Assembly (NCBI GenBank): GCA_934229395.1
Contig: CAKQDL010000010.1
Span: 1-43,672, forward strand
DNA: 43,672 bases
Direction of reading: 5' to 3'
DNA from: an uncultured Peptococcaceae bacterium
Lineage (GTDB): Bacteria > Bacillota > Peptococcia > Peptococcales > Peptococcaceae
Positions 1 through 6,164 of this stretch are shown piece by piece. How positions within the stretch are numbered: position 1 is the stretch's first letter; every line of letters begins with the position of its first letter. Below the pieces are notes generated by a model. The model saw nothing but the letters and a program-made list of their open reading frames with translations. It had not been told where the DNA came from and searched no databases. A program made the translations under genes and the position numbers.

Positions 1-27
1 CGGTTGCGCATTGGCGCAACCGTTTTT
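1..27 (+). terminator. Rho-independent terminator at left edge
   Basis: A 9-bp perfect stem CGGTTGCGC / GCGCAACCG (1-9 and 14-22, approximately) with a short loop is followed by TTTTTCTTTT. It ends a plus-strand transcript that enters from outside the window. Confidence 0.8.
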
Positions 28-88
28 CTTTTGTCCAAAAAGTAGAGTTTTCCTTCCGGAAGCCTCTGCTTTTTTATTTTTATTAGAA

Positions 89-135
89 AACAGCATATAA
101 CAGTTGACAACACTTTTCGACTGTTATATGCTGTT
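89..135 (+). promoter_or_regulatory. Promoter inside a perfect 16-bp inverted repeat (likely GntR operator)
   Basis: AACAGCATATAACAGT (89-104) and ACTGTTATATGCTGTT (120-135) are perfect inverted copies separated by 15 bases. A consensus -35 TTGACA lies at 104-109 and, after 17 bases, a -10-like TATGCT lies at 127-132, so both promoter boxes overlap the repeat. The site sits just upstream of a YtrA-type GntR gene. Family knowledge: these regulators usually repress their own operon. Autorepression through this repeat is an inference. Confidence 0.75.
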
Positions 136-155
136 TGTAGAGAGGAGGTCCTATC

Positions 156-527
156 ATGAACATCATCATTAATCACACACTCATGATTCCCATCTACGAG
201 CAGATTGCTGATCAAATAAAAAAACAAATCATCCAAGGTACCCTCGAAGAAAACACCGTCCTGCCATCGGTGCGCGTGCTTTCTAAGGAGCTCAAGGTCA
301 GCGCTCTCACAGTAAAAAAAGCCTACGATGCCCTCGAGCAAGAAGGCTTCACAACCACCATTCACGGCAAAGGCACCTATGTGCTGGCCACCAACACGTC
401 ACTCTTGGAAGAAGAGCAACGCAAGGAAATTGAAGCCTCTTTAGAAAAAATCATCGCCAAAGGACGCCAATGCGGTCTTACAAACGATGACCTGCGCGAT
501 ATTTTTGAACTCATTTTGGAGGGATAA
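156..527 (+). CDS. GntR family transcriptional regulator, YtrA subfamily
   Basis: This 123-residue protein has an N-terminal winged helix-turn-helix (about residues 10-75), including LPSVRVLSKELKVSALTVKK and the wing motif HGKGTYV. The C-terminal tail is short and alpha-helical, with no large effector domain, which is the YtrA-type architecture. The start is supported by GAGGAGGTCCTATC before ATG 156. It is the first gene of a three-gene operon with an ABC ATPase (2-base gap) and a permease. Family knowledge: YtrA-type repressors control adjacent ABC exporters, for example ytrABCDEF in Bacillus and pmtR in Staphylococcus, often induced by cell-wall antibiotics or peptides. The inducer here cannot be read from the sequence. 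Confidence 0.9.
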   Translation: MNIIINHTLMIPIYEQIADQIKKQIIQGTLEENTVLPSVRVLSKELKVSALTVKKAYDALEQEGFTTTIHGKGTYVLATNTSLLEEEQRKEIEASLEKIIAKGRQCGLTNDDLRDIFELILEG

Positions 528-529
528 CC

Positions 530-1381
530 ATGATTAAGCTCAACCACCTACAAAAAAATTACGCGTCCTTCAAGCTCGACTGTACCCTCGAGGTCAAAAA
601 AGGCTATGTCACCGGCCTCATCGGTCGCAACGGCTCGGGCAAAACCACCACTTTCAAGGCGCTTTTGGGTCTTTTTAAGCCAGACGGCGGTCAAGCAACT
701 TTTTTAGGCAAGGACGCCTTTTCCATGACACCCCAAGATCGTCAAAATATTGGCGTTGTTTTAAGCAATTCCAGCTTTAGCAAGGAATTCACCGTAGAGG
801 AGATTGCATCTGTTTTGGCGCAGCTCTACATCCGATTCGACAAAGACCTCTACTTTTCTCTCATTGACCAATACAGCCTGCCTCGCAAAAAGAAAACCAA
901 GGAGTTTTCCACAGGGATGATGGCCAAGCTCAAACTCATCATCGCCATGACCCACGAGGCCAAGGCACTCATCCTAGACGAGCCAACCGCCAGTCTTGAC
1001 GTCATCGCCCGCGACGAGCTCCTCGATATGCTTCGCGACTATATGGACCAAGACGAGGAACGTGCCATTTTAATCAGCTCCCATATTTCCACAGACCTCG
1101 AGCAACTCTGCGATGATCTTTATGTGATTAACGACGGCCAAGTTATTTTTCACGAAGACACCGACACCCTTCTTTCCGACTACGCCACCCTTAAGGTAAG
1201 TGTCGAGGACTACACAAACCTCGACAAAACCCACCTCTTGTGCAGCGAGGAAACCAGCTACGGCTACACCTGCTTGACCAATCAAAAGCAATATTATCTT
1301 GAAAATTATCCAGCCATCGTCATAGAAAACAGCAGCATCGACACCGTTTACTCTGCCATTATCAAGGAGGCATCATTATGA
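530..1381 (+). CDS. ABC transporter ATP-binding protein (YtrB/BcrA-like)
   Basis: This 283-residue ATPase has a Walker A GRNGSGKTT (residues 32-40), a Walker B ALILDEPTASLD, and a degenerate signature, FSTGMMAKLK, in place of LSGGQ. That variant is common in YtrB/YhcH-like exporter ATPases. The last 70 or so residues form the variable C-terminal extension typical of this group. The RBS GGAGGG lies in the tail of the GntR gene. The stop overlaps the permease start by four bases (ATGA), indicating translational coupling. It probably energises export of a peptide, antibiotic or lipid-like substrate with the following permease; the substrate is unknown. Confidence 0.9.
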   Translation: MIKLNHLQKNYASFKLDCTLEVKKGYVTGLIGRNGSGKTTTFKALLGLFKPDGGQATFLGKDAFSMTPQDRQNIGVVLSNSSFSKEFTVEEIASVLAQLYIRFDKDLYFSLIDQYSLPRKKKTKEFSTGMMAKLKLIIAMTHEAKALILDEPTASLDVIARDELLDMLRDYMDQDEERAILISSHISTDLEQLCDDLYVINDGQVIFHEDTDTLLSDYATLKVSVEDYTNLDKTHLLCSEETSYGYTCLTNQKQYYLENYPAIVIENSSIDTVYSAIIKEASL

Positions 1382-2028
1382 AAGGCTTACTTTTAAAGGA
1401 TTTTATCTTTTTGCGTAGCATGAAAAGTTTCCTGCTCTTTATTGCCGCCATCGGCATCGCCCTTTCCTATGTCAACAACGACTCTGGCACTTTCGCCTTG
1501 GGTTACATCACATTTTTAGGCAGCTTTATGTCCATCTCCTCCATCAACGCCGACCGCGCCAACGATGGTTACGCCTTTCTATTCTCTTTGCCAGTGGCAA
1601 GAAAAACCTATGTTGCAGAAAAATATTTATTTTCCCTTTTGACCGCTTTCTTCTTCTGCGCCGTTACAGTACTTTGCCTTTTGGTCTGCACCTTCTTTAT
1701 GCCTGATTGGGAAGTGAAAACCATCCTCTTGGCCGCCCTTTGGACCATCGGCGTAAGTCTGCTTATGGCCTGCCTCTTCATTCCCGTGCAGCTCAAATTC
1801 CAAGATACCCGCGCCCGCATGGTCATCATGATTGTTATAGGTTTCGTCCTCGCCTCCATCATCATGTTTAACTGGCTTTCCATGATGACCTACTTCGGAA
1901 ATCTCGCCCACACCATCATCAACCTCCCATGGCCAACACTCACCGCCCTCTGCCTCGTAGCCCTCGCCCTCTGCTTCATTCTTTCCTACAAAATCAGCGT
2001 CCACGTAATGGAAAAGAAAGAATTTTGA
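1378..2028 (+). CDS. ABC-2 type membrane permease (ABC2_membrane_5-like)
   Basis: This 216-residue protein has about six hydrophobic segments. It opens with MKGLLLKDFIFLRSMKSF, the N-terminal motif of small ABC-2 permeases found next to YtrA-type GntR regulators, followed by a conserved FLFSLPVARKTYVAEKY loop between membrane segments. It overlaps the ATPase gene by four bases and is followed by a strong terminator, so it closes the operon. A dimer with the preceding ATPase would make a complete exporter. Family knowledge links such operons to antimicrobial peptide or phenol-soluble-modulin export. The actual substrate is not known. Confidence 0.85.
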   Translation: MKGLLLKDFIFLRSMKSFLLFIAAIGIALSYVNNDSGTFALGYITFLGSFMSISSINADRANDGYAFLFSLPVARKTYVAEKYLFSLLTAFFFCAVTVLCLLVCTFFMPDWEVKTILLAALWTIGVSLLMACLFIPVQLKFQDTRARMVIMIVIGFVLASIIMFNWLSMMTYFGNLAHTIINLPWPTLTALCLVALALCFILSYKISVHVMEKKEF

Positions 2029-2035
2029 GCATCTA

Positions 2036-2070
2036 CCATGCCTGAAAAATTCAGGCATGGTTTTTTTCTT
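2036..2070 (+). terminator. Terminator of the GntR-ABC operon
   Basis: Perfect 11-bp stem CCATGCCTGAA / TTCAGGCATGG (2036-2046, 2050-2060) with loop AAA, followed by TTTTTTTCTT. Confidence 0.95.
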
Positions 2071-2077
2071 GTAAAGT

Positions 2078-2106
2078 GTTGACAAATCTTGGTTAAAGTT
2101 GTATTA
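2078..2106 (+). promoter_or_regulatory. tRNA promoter
   Basis: TTGACA, a 17-base spacer, then TATTAT, about 35 bases upstream of the tRNA-Glu gene. It probably serves both tRNAs. Confidence 0.8.
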
Positions 2107-2140
2107 TATCAATTGTAGCCAACAAGAGGCGACAGAACCT

Positions 2141-2214
2141 GGCCTGTTTGAGAAGTGGTTTAACTCATCAGCCCCTCATGCTGACATTCAGGGGTTCGAA
2201 TCCCCTACAGGCTA
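2141..2214 (+). tRNA. tRNA-Glu (anticodon CTC), with C33
   Basis: A full cloverleaf can be drawn: acceptor GGCCTGT/ACAGGCT (with a G1-U72 pair), D stem GAG/CTC, anticodon stem TCAGC/GCTGA, T stem AGGGG/CCCCT with loop TTCGAAT, and discriminator A73. CCA is not encoded. The seven-base anticodon loop is CCCTCAT (2173-2179), which gives anticodon CTC at 2175-2177, reading GAG. Position 33, almost always U, is C here. The overall layout matches bacterial tRNA-Glu. The odd loop lowers certainty about the anticodon or function, not about tRNA identity. Confidence 0.8.
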
Positions 2215-2228
2215 TTACAAATCAATAT

Positions 2229-2301
2229 GGATGATTAGCTCAGTTGGGAGAGCGTCTGCCTTACAAGCAGAGGGTCGGCGGTTCGAGCCCGTCATCATCC
2301 A
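2229..2301 (+). tRNA. tRNA-Val (anticodon TAC)
   Basis: Acceptor GGATGAT/ATCATCC, D arm with AGCTCAGTTGGGAGAGC, anticodon loop CTTACAA with anticodon TAC, T loop TTCGAGC and discriminator A at 2301. CCA is not encoded. It lies 14 bases after tRNA-Glu and is probably cotranscribed with it. Confidence 0.95.
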
Positions 2302-2303
2302 TA

Positions 2304-2329
2304 AGCACCGAATTGTCGGTGCTTTTTTT
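2304..2329 (+). terminator. Terminator of the tRNA-Glu/tRNA-Val unit
   Basis: Stem AGCACCG / CGGTGCT (2304-2310, 2317-2323) with a six-base loop, followed by a run of seven T. Confidence 0.9.
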
Positions 2330-2343
2330 GTGCGCATTTTCTC

Positions 2344-2372
2344 TTGTCAAGACGCGTGTAGGATGCTATAAT
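2344..2372 (+). promoter_or_regulatory. Promoter of the SRP RNA gene
   Basis: TTGTCA (2344-2349), a 17-base spacer and a perfect TATAAT (2367-2372). This puts the transcription start at about 2379, the 5' end of the SRP RNA. Confidence 0.85.
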
Positions 2373-2377
2373 AGACA

Positions 2378-2646
2378 AACCGTACTAGATGGGGAGATAG
2401 CGGTGCCCTGTAACCTGCAATCCGCTACAGCAGGATCGATGTTCATCCGAGGGGTGTGATTTTGGGGTTTGGCCCTATTAAGCGGTGTTGACGGCTGGGT
2501 CCTGTGCAATGCGCGCCTACGAACCGTGTCAGGTCCGGAAGGAAGCAGCACTAAGTAGAACCGTGCATGTGCCACGGGAGTGCCTGGCTCGAGCTGGCTG
2601 GTAGGATACCGCCTGGGAGATCATTTCGGAGATGAATGTACGGTTA
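2378..2646 (+). ncRNA. ffs: Signal recognition particle RNA, large Gram-positive type
   Basis: The Alu-domain core GGTGCCCTGTAACCTGCAAT lies near the 5' end. The universally conserved domain IV tetraloop region, GTCAGGTCCGGAAGGAAGCA, lies near 2528-2547. The ends pair: AACCGTAC (2378-2385) with GTACGGTT (2638-2645). The length of about 269 nt is that of the Bacillus scRNA/clostridial large SRP RNA, not the 4.5S form. It is transcribed from its own consensus promoter and ends at a strong hairpin. Confidence 0.95.
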
Positions 2647-2660
2647 ATATAAAAATAATA

Positions 2661-2690
2661 GCGAATCGAGGCTGCTCGATTCGCTTTTTT
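2661..2690 (+). terminator. Terminator of SRP RNA
   Basis: Perfect 10-bp stem GCGAATCGAG / CTCGATTCGC with loop GCTG, then TTTTTT. It lies seven bases from the end of the convergent dehydrogenase gene and may partly serve both strands. Confidence 0.92.
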
Positions 2691-2696
2691 GTGTGC

Positions 2697-3656
2697 CTAT
2701 ACCAATCTGTTCTCTTCTCTACCTTCTAGGAAGGCATCGAAGTTGCTCACGCAAATGTTTAAGAGGCGGGCGCGGGTTTCTGTTGGGCCCCAGGCAATGT
2801 GTGGTGTGAGAACGACGTTGTCGCGTCCTACGAGGGGACTGTCCAAGTTAAAAGGTTCCTTGACCATCACATCTGTGGCGACGCCGGCTACAATGCCTTC
2901 ATCCATGGCCTTTACGAGAGCGTCTTCATCAACAAGGGCACCACGGGCTGTGTTTATGAGCAAGACGCCACGTTTCATCTTTTTAAAAGCGTCTTCGCCT
3001 ATGATTTGGTAGGAGGCCTCATTGAGTGGCATGTGCAAGCTTACGACATCGCTCTCGCGCAGCAGGGTGTCGAGGTCAACATAGTCGCCCCACTTGCGCC
3101 CTTCCTCGCGTTCTCTGCGTGAATAACCGAGCACGCGCATCCCAAAAGCCTGCGCCATGCGCGCTGCGTAAATGGCAATGGTGCCATAGCCCACAAAGCC
3201 AATAGTTTTGCCGCTTAGCTCGGTCATTTCCATTTCCCAGAGGCCTTTTTCAGGAATGGTTTCGGCTGTCCATTTGCCATCGAGCACACGCCGATGCATT
3301 TCCTTGGTGCGGTTGCTGAGCTCTAAGAGAAGGGCCATGGTGTGCTGCGCCACGGCGACGCCACCATAATCAGGCACATTAGTCAAGGCAATGCCACGCT
3401 CACGCACGGCTTCCACATCTACATTGTCGTAACCTGTGGCCATCTCTCCAATGTATTTCACATTTGGACACTTGGCCAAAATCTCAGCATCAATCAGGGA
3501 TTTATTGGTAAAAACAATTTCTGCATCGCCTATGCGCGCTGCCACTTCCTCTGGCTTGGTGGAATTATAGACTGTTACCTCGCCAAAGCGGTCGAGCACG
3601 CCCCAATCCAAATCTCCTGGGTTTAAGGTATAGCCGTCTAAAACTACTATTTTCAT
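2697..3656 (-). CDS. D-2-hydroxyacid dehydrogenase (NAD-dependent)
   Basis: This 319-residue protein belongs to the D-isomer-specific 2-hydroxyacid dehydrogenase family (glycerate/lactate/phosphoglycerate dehydrogenase type). The catalytic triad is visible: Arg238 in NTARGALVD, Glu267 in MVKEPF and His286 in LTPHIAWG. The nucleotide-binding loop is GYGTIA near residue 156; the usual third glycine is alanine. It probably reduces a 2-ketoacid such as hydroxypyruvate with NADH; the exact substrate is not determined by sequence. A LOG-family gene ends 10 bases upstream on the same strand, so the two are likely an operon. RBS: GGAGGCAAGCA before the ATG. Confidence 0.9.
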   Translation of the reverse strand: MKIVVLDGYTLNPGDLDWGVLDRFGEVTVYNSTKPEEVAARIGDAEIVFTNKSLIDAEILAKCPNVKYIGEMATGYDNVDVEAVRERGIALTNVPDYGGVAVAQHTMALLLELSNRTKEMHRRVLDGKWTAETIPEKGLWEMEMTELSGKTIGFVGYGTIAIYAARMAQAFGMRVLGYSRREREEGRKWGDYVDLDTLLRESDVVSLHMPLNEASYQIIGEDAFKKMKRGVLLINTARGALVDEDALVKAMDEGIVAGVATDVMVKEPFNLDSPLVGRDNVVLTPHIAWGPTETRARLLNICVSNFDAFLEGREENRLV

Positions 3657-3666
3657 TGCTTGCCTC

Positions 3667-4203
3667 CTAGCTTAAATAATCCACAACAGCTTGCGCATTG
3701 TCTGTGGCGAAGTAAATGTCTTCCAAAGGCTTGCGGATATAGTTTTCTGCGCGCAAGGTTTCCATCCAATCAAGAAGCGGTGCGTAAAAACCACCTTCGT
3801 CATAAATGATGATTTTTTTATCCAATTCACCCACGATTTTTGAGGCCATCACGCCAAAAAGCTCGTCTAAGGTGCCCACGCCGCCAGGCACGGCGAGAAT
3901 AATATCTGAAAGCGCCACCATTTGCTTCTTGCGCTCGTCAAGATTTGCTGTTTCAATGACTTCTGTGCAGCCTTCGTGCACCTTGCGCTTGCCGGCCATC
4001 GACCGAGGCACCACACCAATCACTTCGGCGCCAGCGCTTGCAAAGCCATCAGCCGATGCTTTCATTAATCCACCAGAAAAGCCACCAAACACAAGGCCAT
4101 AGCCCGAGCGCCCCAAGGTGGCACAAAGGGCTGTCACATCACGCACAAGCACCTCATCCAAATCATCCGAAAACGAGCCAAACACGCATATTTTCTTGCT
4201 CAT
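3667..4203 (-). CDS. LOG family protein (TIGR00730, nucleotide 5'-monophosphate phosphoribohydrolase-like)
   Basis: This 178-residue Rossmann-fold protein carries the family signature PGGVGTLDE (residues 106-114) and the conserved DERKKQM segment (about 89-95), which form the nucleoside-monophosphate binding site. Members were once misnamed lysine decarboxylases. Characterised ones remove the ribose-5-phosphate from AMP-like or cytokinin nucleotides. RBS GGAGGAATTT precedes ATG 4203. It is the first gene of a short operon with the dehydrogenase. A physiological role in nucleotide salvage or housecleaning is inferred from the family only. Confidence 0.88.
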   Translation of the reverse strand: MSKKICVFGSFSDDLDEVLVRDVTALCATLGRSGYGLVFGGFSGGLMKASADGFASAGAEVIGVVPRSMAGKRKVHEGCTEVIETANLDERKKQMVALSDIILAVPGGVGTLDELFGVMASKIVGELDKKIIIYDEGGFYAPLLDWMETLRAENYIRKPLEDIYFATDNAQAVVDYLS

Positions 4204-4265
4204 AAATTCCTCCTTCTTGCGCCCAAAAGCGCCTTTTGTTGCATTTATTATATATCACCTTATGC

Positions 4266-4300
4266 AAAAAGACCACAGTCTGCACGGGCTGTGGTCTTTT
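4266..4300 (-). terminator. Terminator of the metE-like gene
   Basis: Perfect 12-bp stem AAAAGACCACAG / CTGTGGTCTTTT (4267-4278, 4289-4300), with T-rich flanks on both strands. It lies 18 bases past the stop of the minus-strand methionine synthase gene. Confidence 0.9.
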
Positions 4301-4317
4301 GTGTGTATTTCTATAAA

Positions 4318-5433
4318 TTACTTGCCCCAAACGTCTTCGGCAATATCCTTTACAAGGGCGAGCTTGGCCCATTGTTGTTCCTCGGTCATTTCGTTTCCTT
4401 CTTCGCAGGATGCAAAGCCACATTGTGGTGAGAGGGCGAGCTGTTCGAGTGGCACATATTGGGCGGCTTCCTTGATGCGTGCCTTGACCTCTTCCTTGTC
4501 TTCTAGGGCTGGGAATTTGGAGGTAATAAGCCCCAGTACCACCTGCTGATCCTTGATATAACGAAGTGGGCTAAAATCGCCAGCACGGTCGCTGTCGTAT
4601 TCTAAGAAGAAGGCGTCGACCTTGCAATGCGCAAAGAGGGTTTCTGCTACAGGTTCATAGCCACCGCTAGAGAACCAGGTGGAACGGAAATTGCCGCGGC
4701 AGATGTGCATGGTGATGGTCATGTCCTCTGGCTTTACTTCAAGAACGCGGTTTATCACATCCACATAATGCTTGCCCACTGCATCCACATCAATGCCTCT
4801 GTCGGCGTAAGCCTTGCGCTTTGTTTCATCGCAGAATTCGCCCCAGGAGGTATCGTCAAATTGCAAATAACGGCAGCCATGCGCATAGAAAGCCTTGACC
4901 ACATCTTGATAGGTGCGAACCATAGCATCATACAAGGCTTCTTCGTTTTCGTAGATAGCGATTGGTTCGTAATTTTCTTCGCGCACACAGCAAATAAGGT
5001 GAAGCATGGATGGAGATGGCACAGTCATCTTCACGTCAATGTCTTCTGGTGTGACGCTCTTTAGGTAATCAAAATGAGCCAAGAATGGGTTGTCTTCACC
5101 AAAGCCAAGCTCGCCCACAATCTTTACAGTGGCTGCCTTTGGTTGAGCGCCCTTAAAATCCACCGACCATTTTTCGGCCTTGATTTCTTTGGTCCCTTCA
5201 AGAGAAGCCAAGAAATCCAAGTGCCAATAGCGGCGTCTAAATTCGCCATCGGTAAAATCATGATAGCCTGTCTTTTTCAAGTCTTCCACAAGAGCGCTGA
5301 CAGCCTTGTCCTCTACCTTTGCAAGCTCTTCTGCTGTAAGCTCACCAGCCTCAAACTGACGGCGTGCATCGCGCACATAGCCAGGACGCAAAAAACTACC
5401 TACATAATCATAATGATACTTCAACTTTGCCAT
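4318..5433 (-). CDS. Cobalamin-independent methionine synthase, core (C-terminal domain only) type
   Basis: This 371-residue protein corresponds to the catalytic half of MetE, like Bacillus YxjG/YxjH, and lacks the N-terminal duplicate barrel. The zinc and homocysteine ligands are visible: His243 and Cys245 (TMHICRGN), Glu278 (FFLEYDSD) and Cys338 (LSPQCGFAS). It should transfer a methyl group to a thiol such as homocysteine. Core-MetE proteins are known to differ in methyl donor, so methyl-THF use should not be assumed. The ATG at 5433 is chosen because GAGAGGAA lies seven bases upstream; an upstream TTG is less likely. A LysR-type palindrome and a -10 box without a good -35 precede it, suggesting activator-dependent control. 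Confidence 0.88.
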   Translation of the reverse strand: MAKLKYHYDYVGSFLRPGYVRDARRQFEAGELTAEELAKVEDKAVSALVEDLKKTGYHDFTDGEFRRRYWHLDFLASLEGTKEIKAEKWSVDFKGAQPKAATVKIVGELGFGEDNPFLAHFDYLKSVTPEDIDVKMTVPSPSMLHLICCVREENYEPIAIYENEEALYDAMVRTYQDVVKAFYAHGCRYLQFDDTSWGEFCDETKRKAYADRGIDVDAVGKHYVDVINRVLEVKPEDMTITMHICRGNFRSTWFSSGGYEPVAETLFAHCKVDAFFLEYDSDRAGDFSPLRYIKDQQVVLGLITSKFPALEDKEEVKARIKEAAQYVPLEQLALSPQCGFASCEEGNEMTEEQQWAKLALVKDIAEDVWGK

Positions 5434-5480
5434 ATATATTCCTCTCAATCTTTTATAAACTTAAATTTGATAGCAAAGAA

Positions 5481-5551
5481 ATTATAGCATCTCACCAGAC
5501 CACCGCGCTAATACCTATTTTTGAAGGTTGGCTATAGGTTCATGCTATAGC
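5481..5551 (-). promoter_or_regulatory. Activator-type promoter with LysR-like box upstream of core metE
   Basis: On the minus strand a perfect TATAAT (plus 5481-5486) has no recognisable -35. A perfect palindrome, GCTATAG-N7-CTATAGC, lies at 5531-5551, centred about 66 bases upstream of the expected start. That position and T-N11-A style symmetry fit a LysR-family recognition site. The core TATAGGTTCATGCTATA resembles the MET-box reported for streptococcal methionine regulators (recalled as TATAGTTTNAAACTATA). Confidence 0.6.
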
Positions 5552-5562
5552 GAATGGTTAAT

Positions 5563-6033
5563 TTAAAAATCCACCTCGTCTGGCTGTTGTCTGCTAACAC
5601 CTTCTTCTTTGAGGGCGTCTATTTTTTTGCATATCGTTGTCTGCGAGGACAAAATCAAAGACGTCTGCATTTTCTGCGATTCTTGACGGCGTCACAGATT
5701 TTGGCAATGGCACCACGCCATTTTGCAAGGCCCAAATCTCTGCACGTTTTTTCAAAGGCAACCATGGCTTTTTTTGTAACCACGCTCTGTGTTCCACAAC
5801 TTGCTTGTGATGAACACCTCTTCGCGTAGAATGCCCGCCGCCTTGATGCCCTCGCCAACTGAAATCTCGTTGCCATAATAGGCAGCGCCATCTATGTGAC
5901 GGTAACCTACCTTGACGGCCTCTTTAATTGCCATAACGGCCGTTTCACCCTCTGGTGTGAGCCATGTGCCAAAACCTACGCAGGGAATGCCACAGCCTTT
6001 GCTTAGTGTAAATGTATCTCTCAGACTGTTCAT
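5563..6033 (-). pseudogene. Aldo/keto reductase pseudogene (two frameshifts, internal deletion)
   Basis: The 5' part encodes a normal aldo/keto reductase N-terminus: GFGTW, GYRHIDGAAYYGNE, then REEVFITSKLWNTERGY. At a run of seven A (about 5767-5773) the frame shifts; the next frame continues with KKAMVAFEKTCRDLG. Coding then jumps to ALQNGVVPLPKSVTPSRIAE, the family's C-terminal region, so roughly 110-120 codons, including the catalytic His of the IHWP segment, are missing. A second run of seven A (about 5627-5633) shifts frame again before IDALKEEGVSRQQPDEVDF and TAA. The ATG at 6033 has a good RBS (GAGAGGAGATG). The gene cannot make a working enzyme. Confidence 0.9.
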
Positions 6034-6059
6034 GACGCCATCTCCTCTCAAGATGCTTG

Positions 6060-6093
6060 TTGACTGTTTTATCATACCCTATTGTTTTACTAT
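6060..6093 (-). promoter_or_regulatory. Candidate promoter of the aldo/keto reductase pseudogene
   Basis: On the minus strand TTTTCA and TATGAT are separated by 17 bases, about 35 bases upstream of the start. Moderate match to consensus. Confidence 0.45.
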
Positions 6094-6130
6094 TGAAAAC
6101 TTGCTCTTGTCTAGCATTTTGCAGTCATCA

Positions 6131-6163
6131 AAAAAGGCCACAGCCTTTGCTGTGACCCTTTTA
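6131..6163 (-). terminator. Terminator after the GGDEF pseudogene
   Basis: Imperfect hairpin with core CCACAGC / GCTGTG around loop CTTT (6138-6154), flanked by A-rich and T-rich runs. It lies next to the stop codon of the GGDEF gene. Confidence 0.65.
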
Positions 6164-6164
6164 A

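Noticed and set aside
2099..2459. Short open frames over the tRNA and SRP RNA genes
   Set aside because: They overlap structured RNA genes with complete cloverleaf or SRP signatures and lack ribosome binding sites.
4204..5562. SAM, T-box or cobalamin riboswitch upstream of the methionine synthase gene
   Set aside because: The leader from the predicted start to the ATG is only about 40 bases, too short for these riboswitches, and none of their conserved elements was seen.
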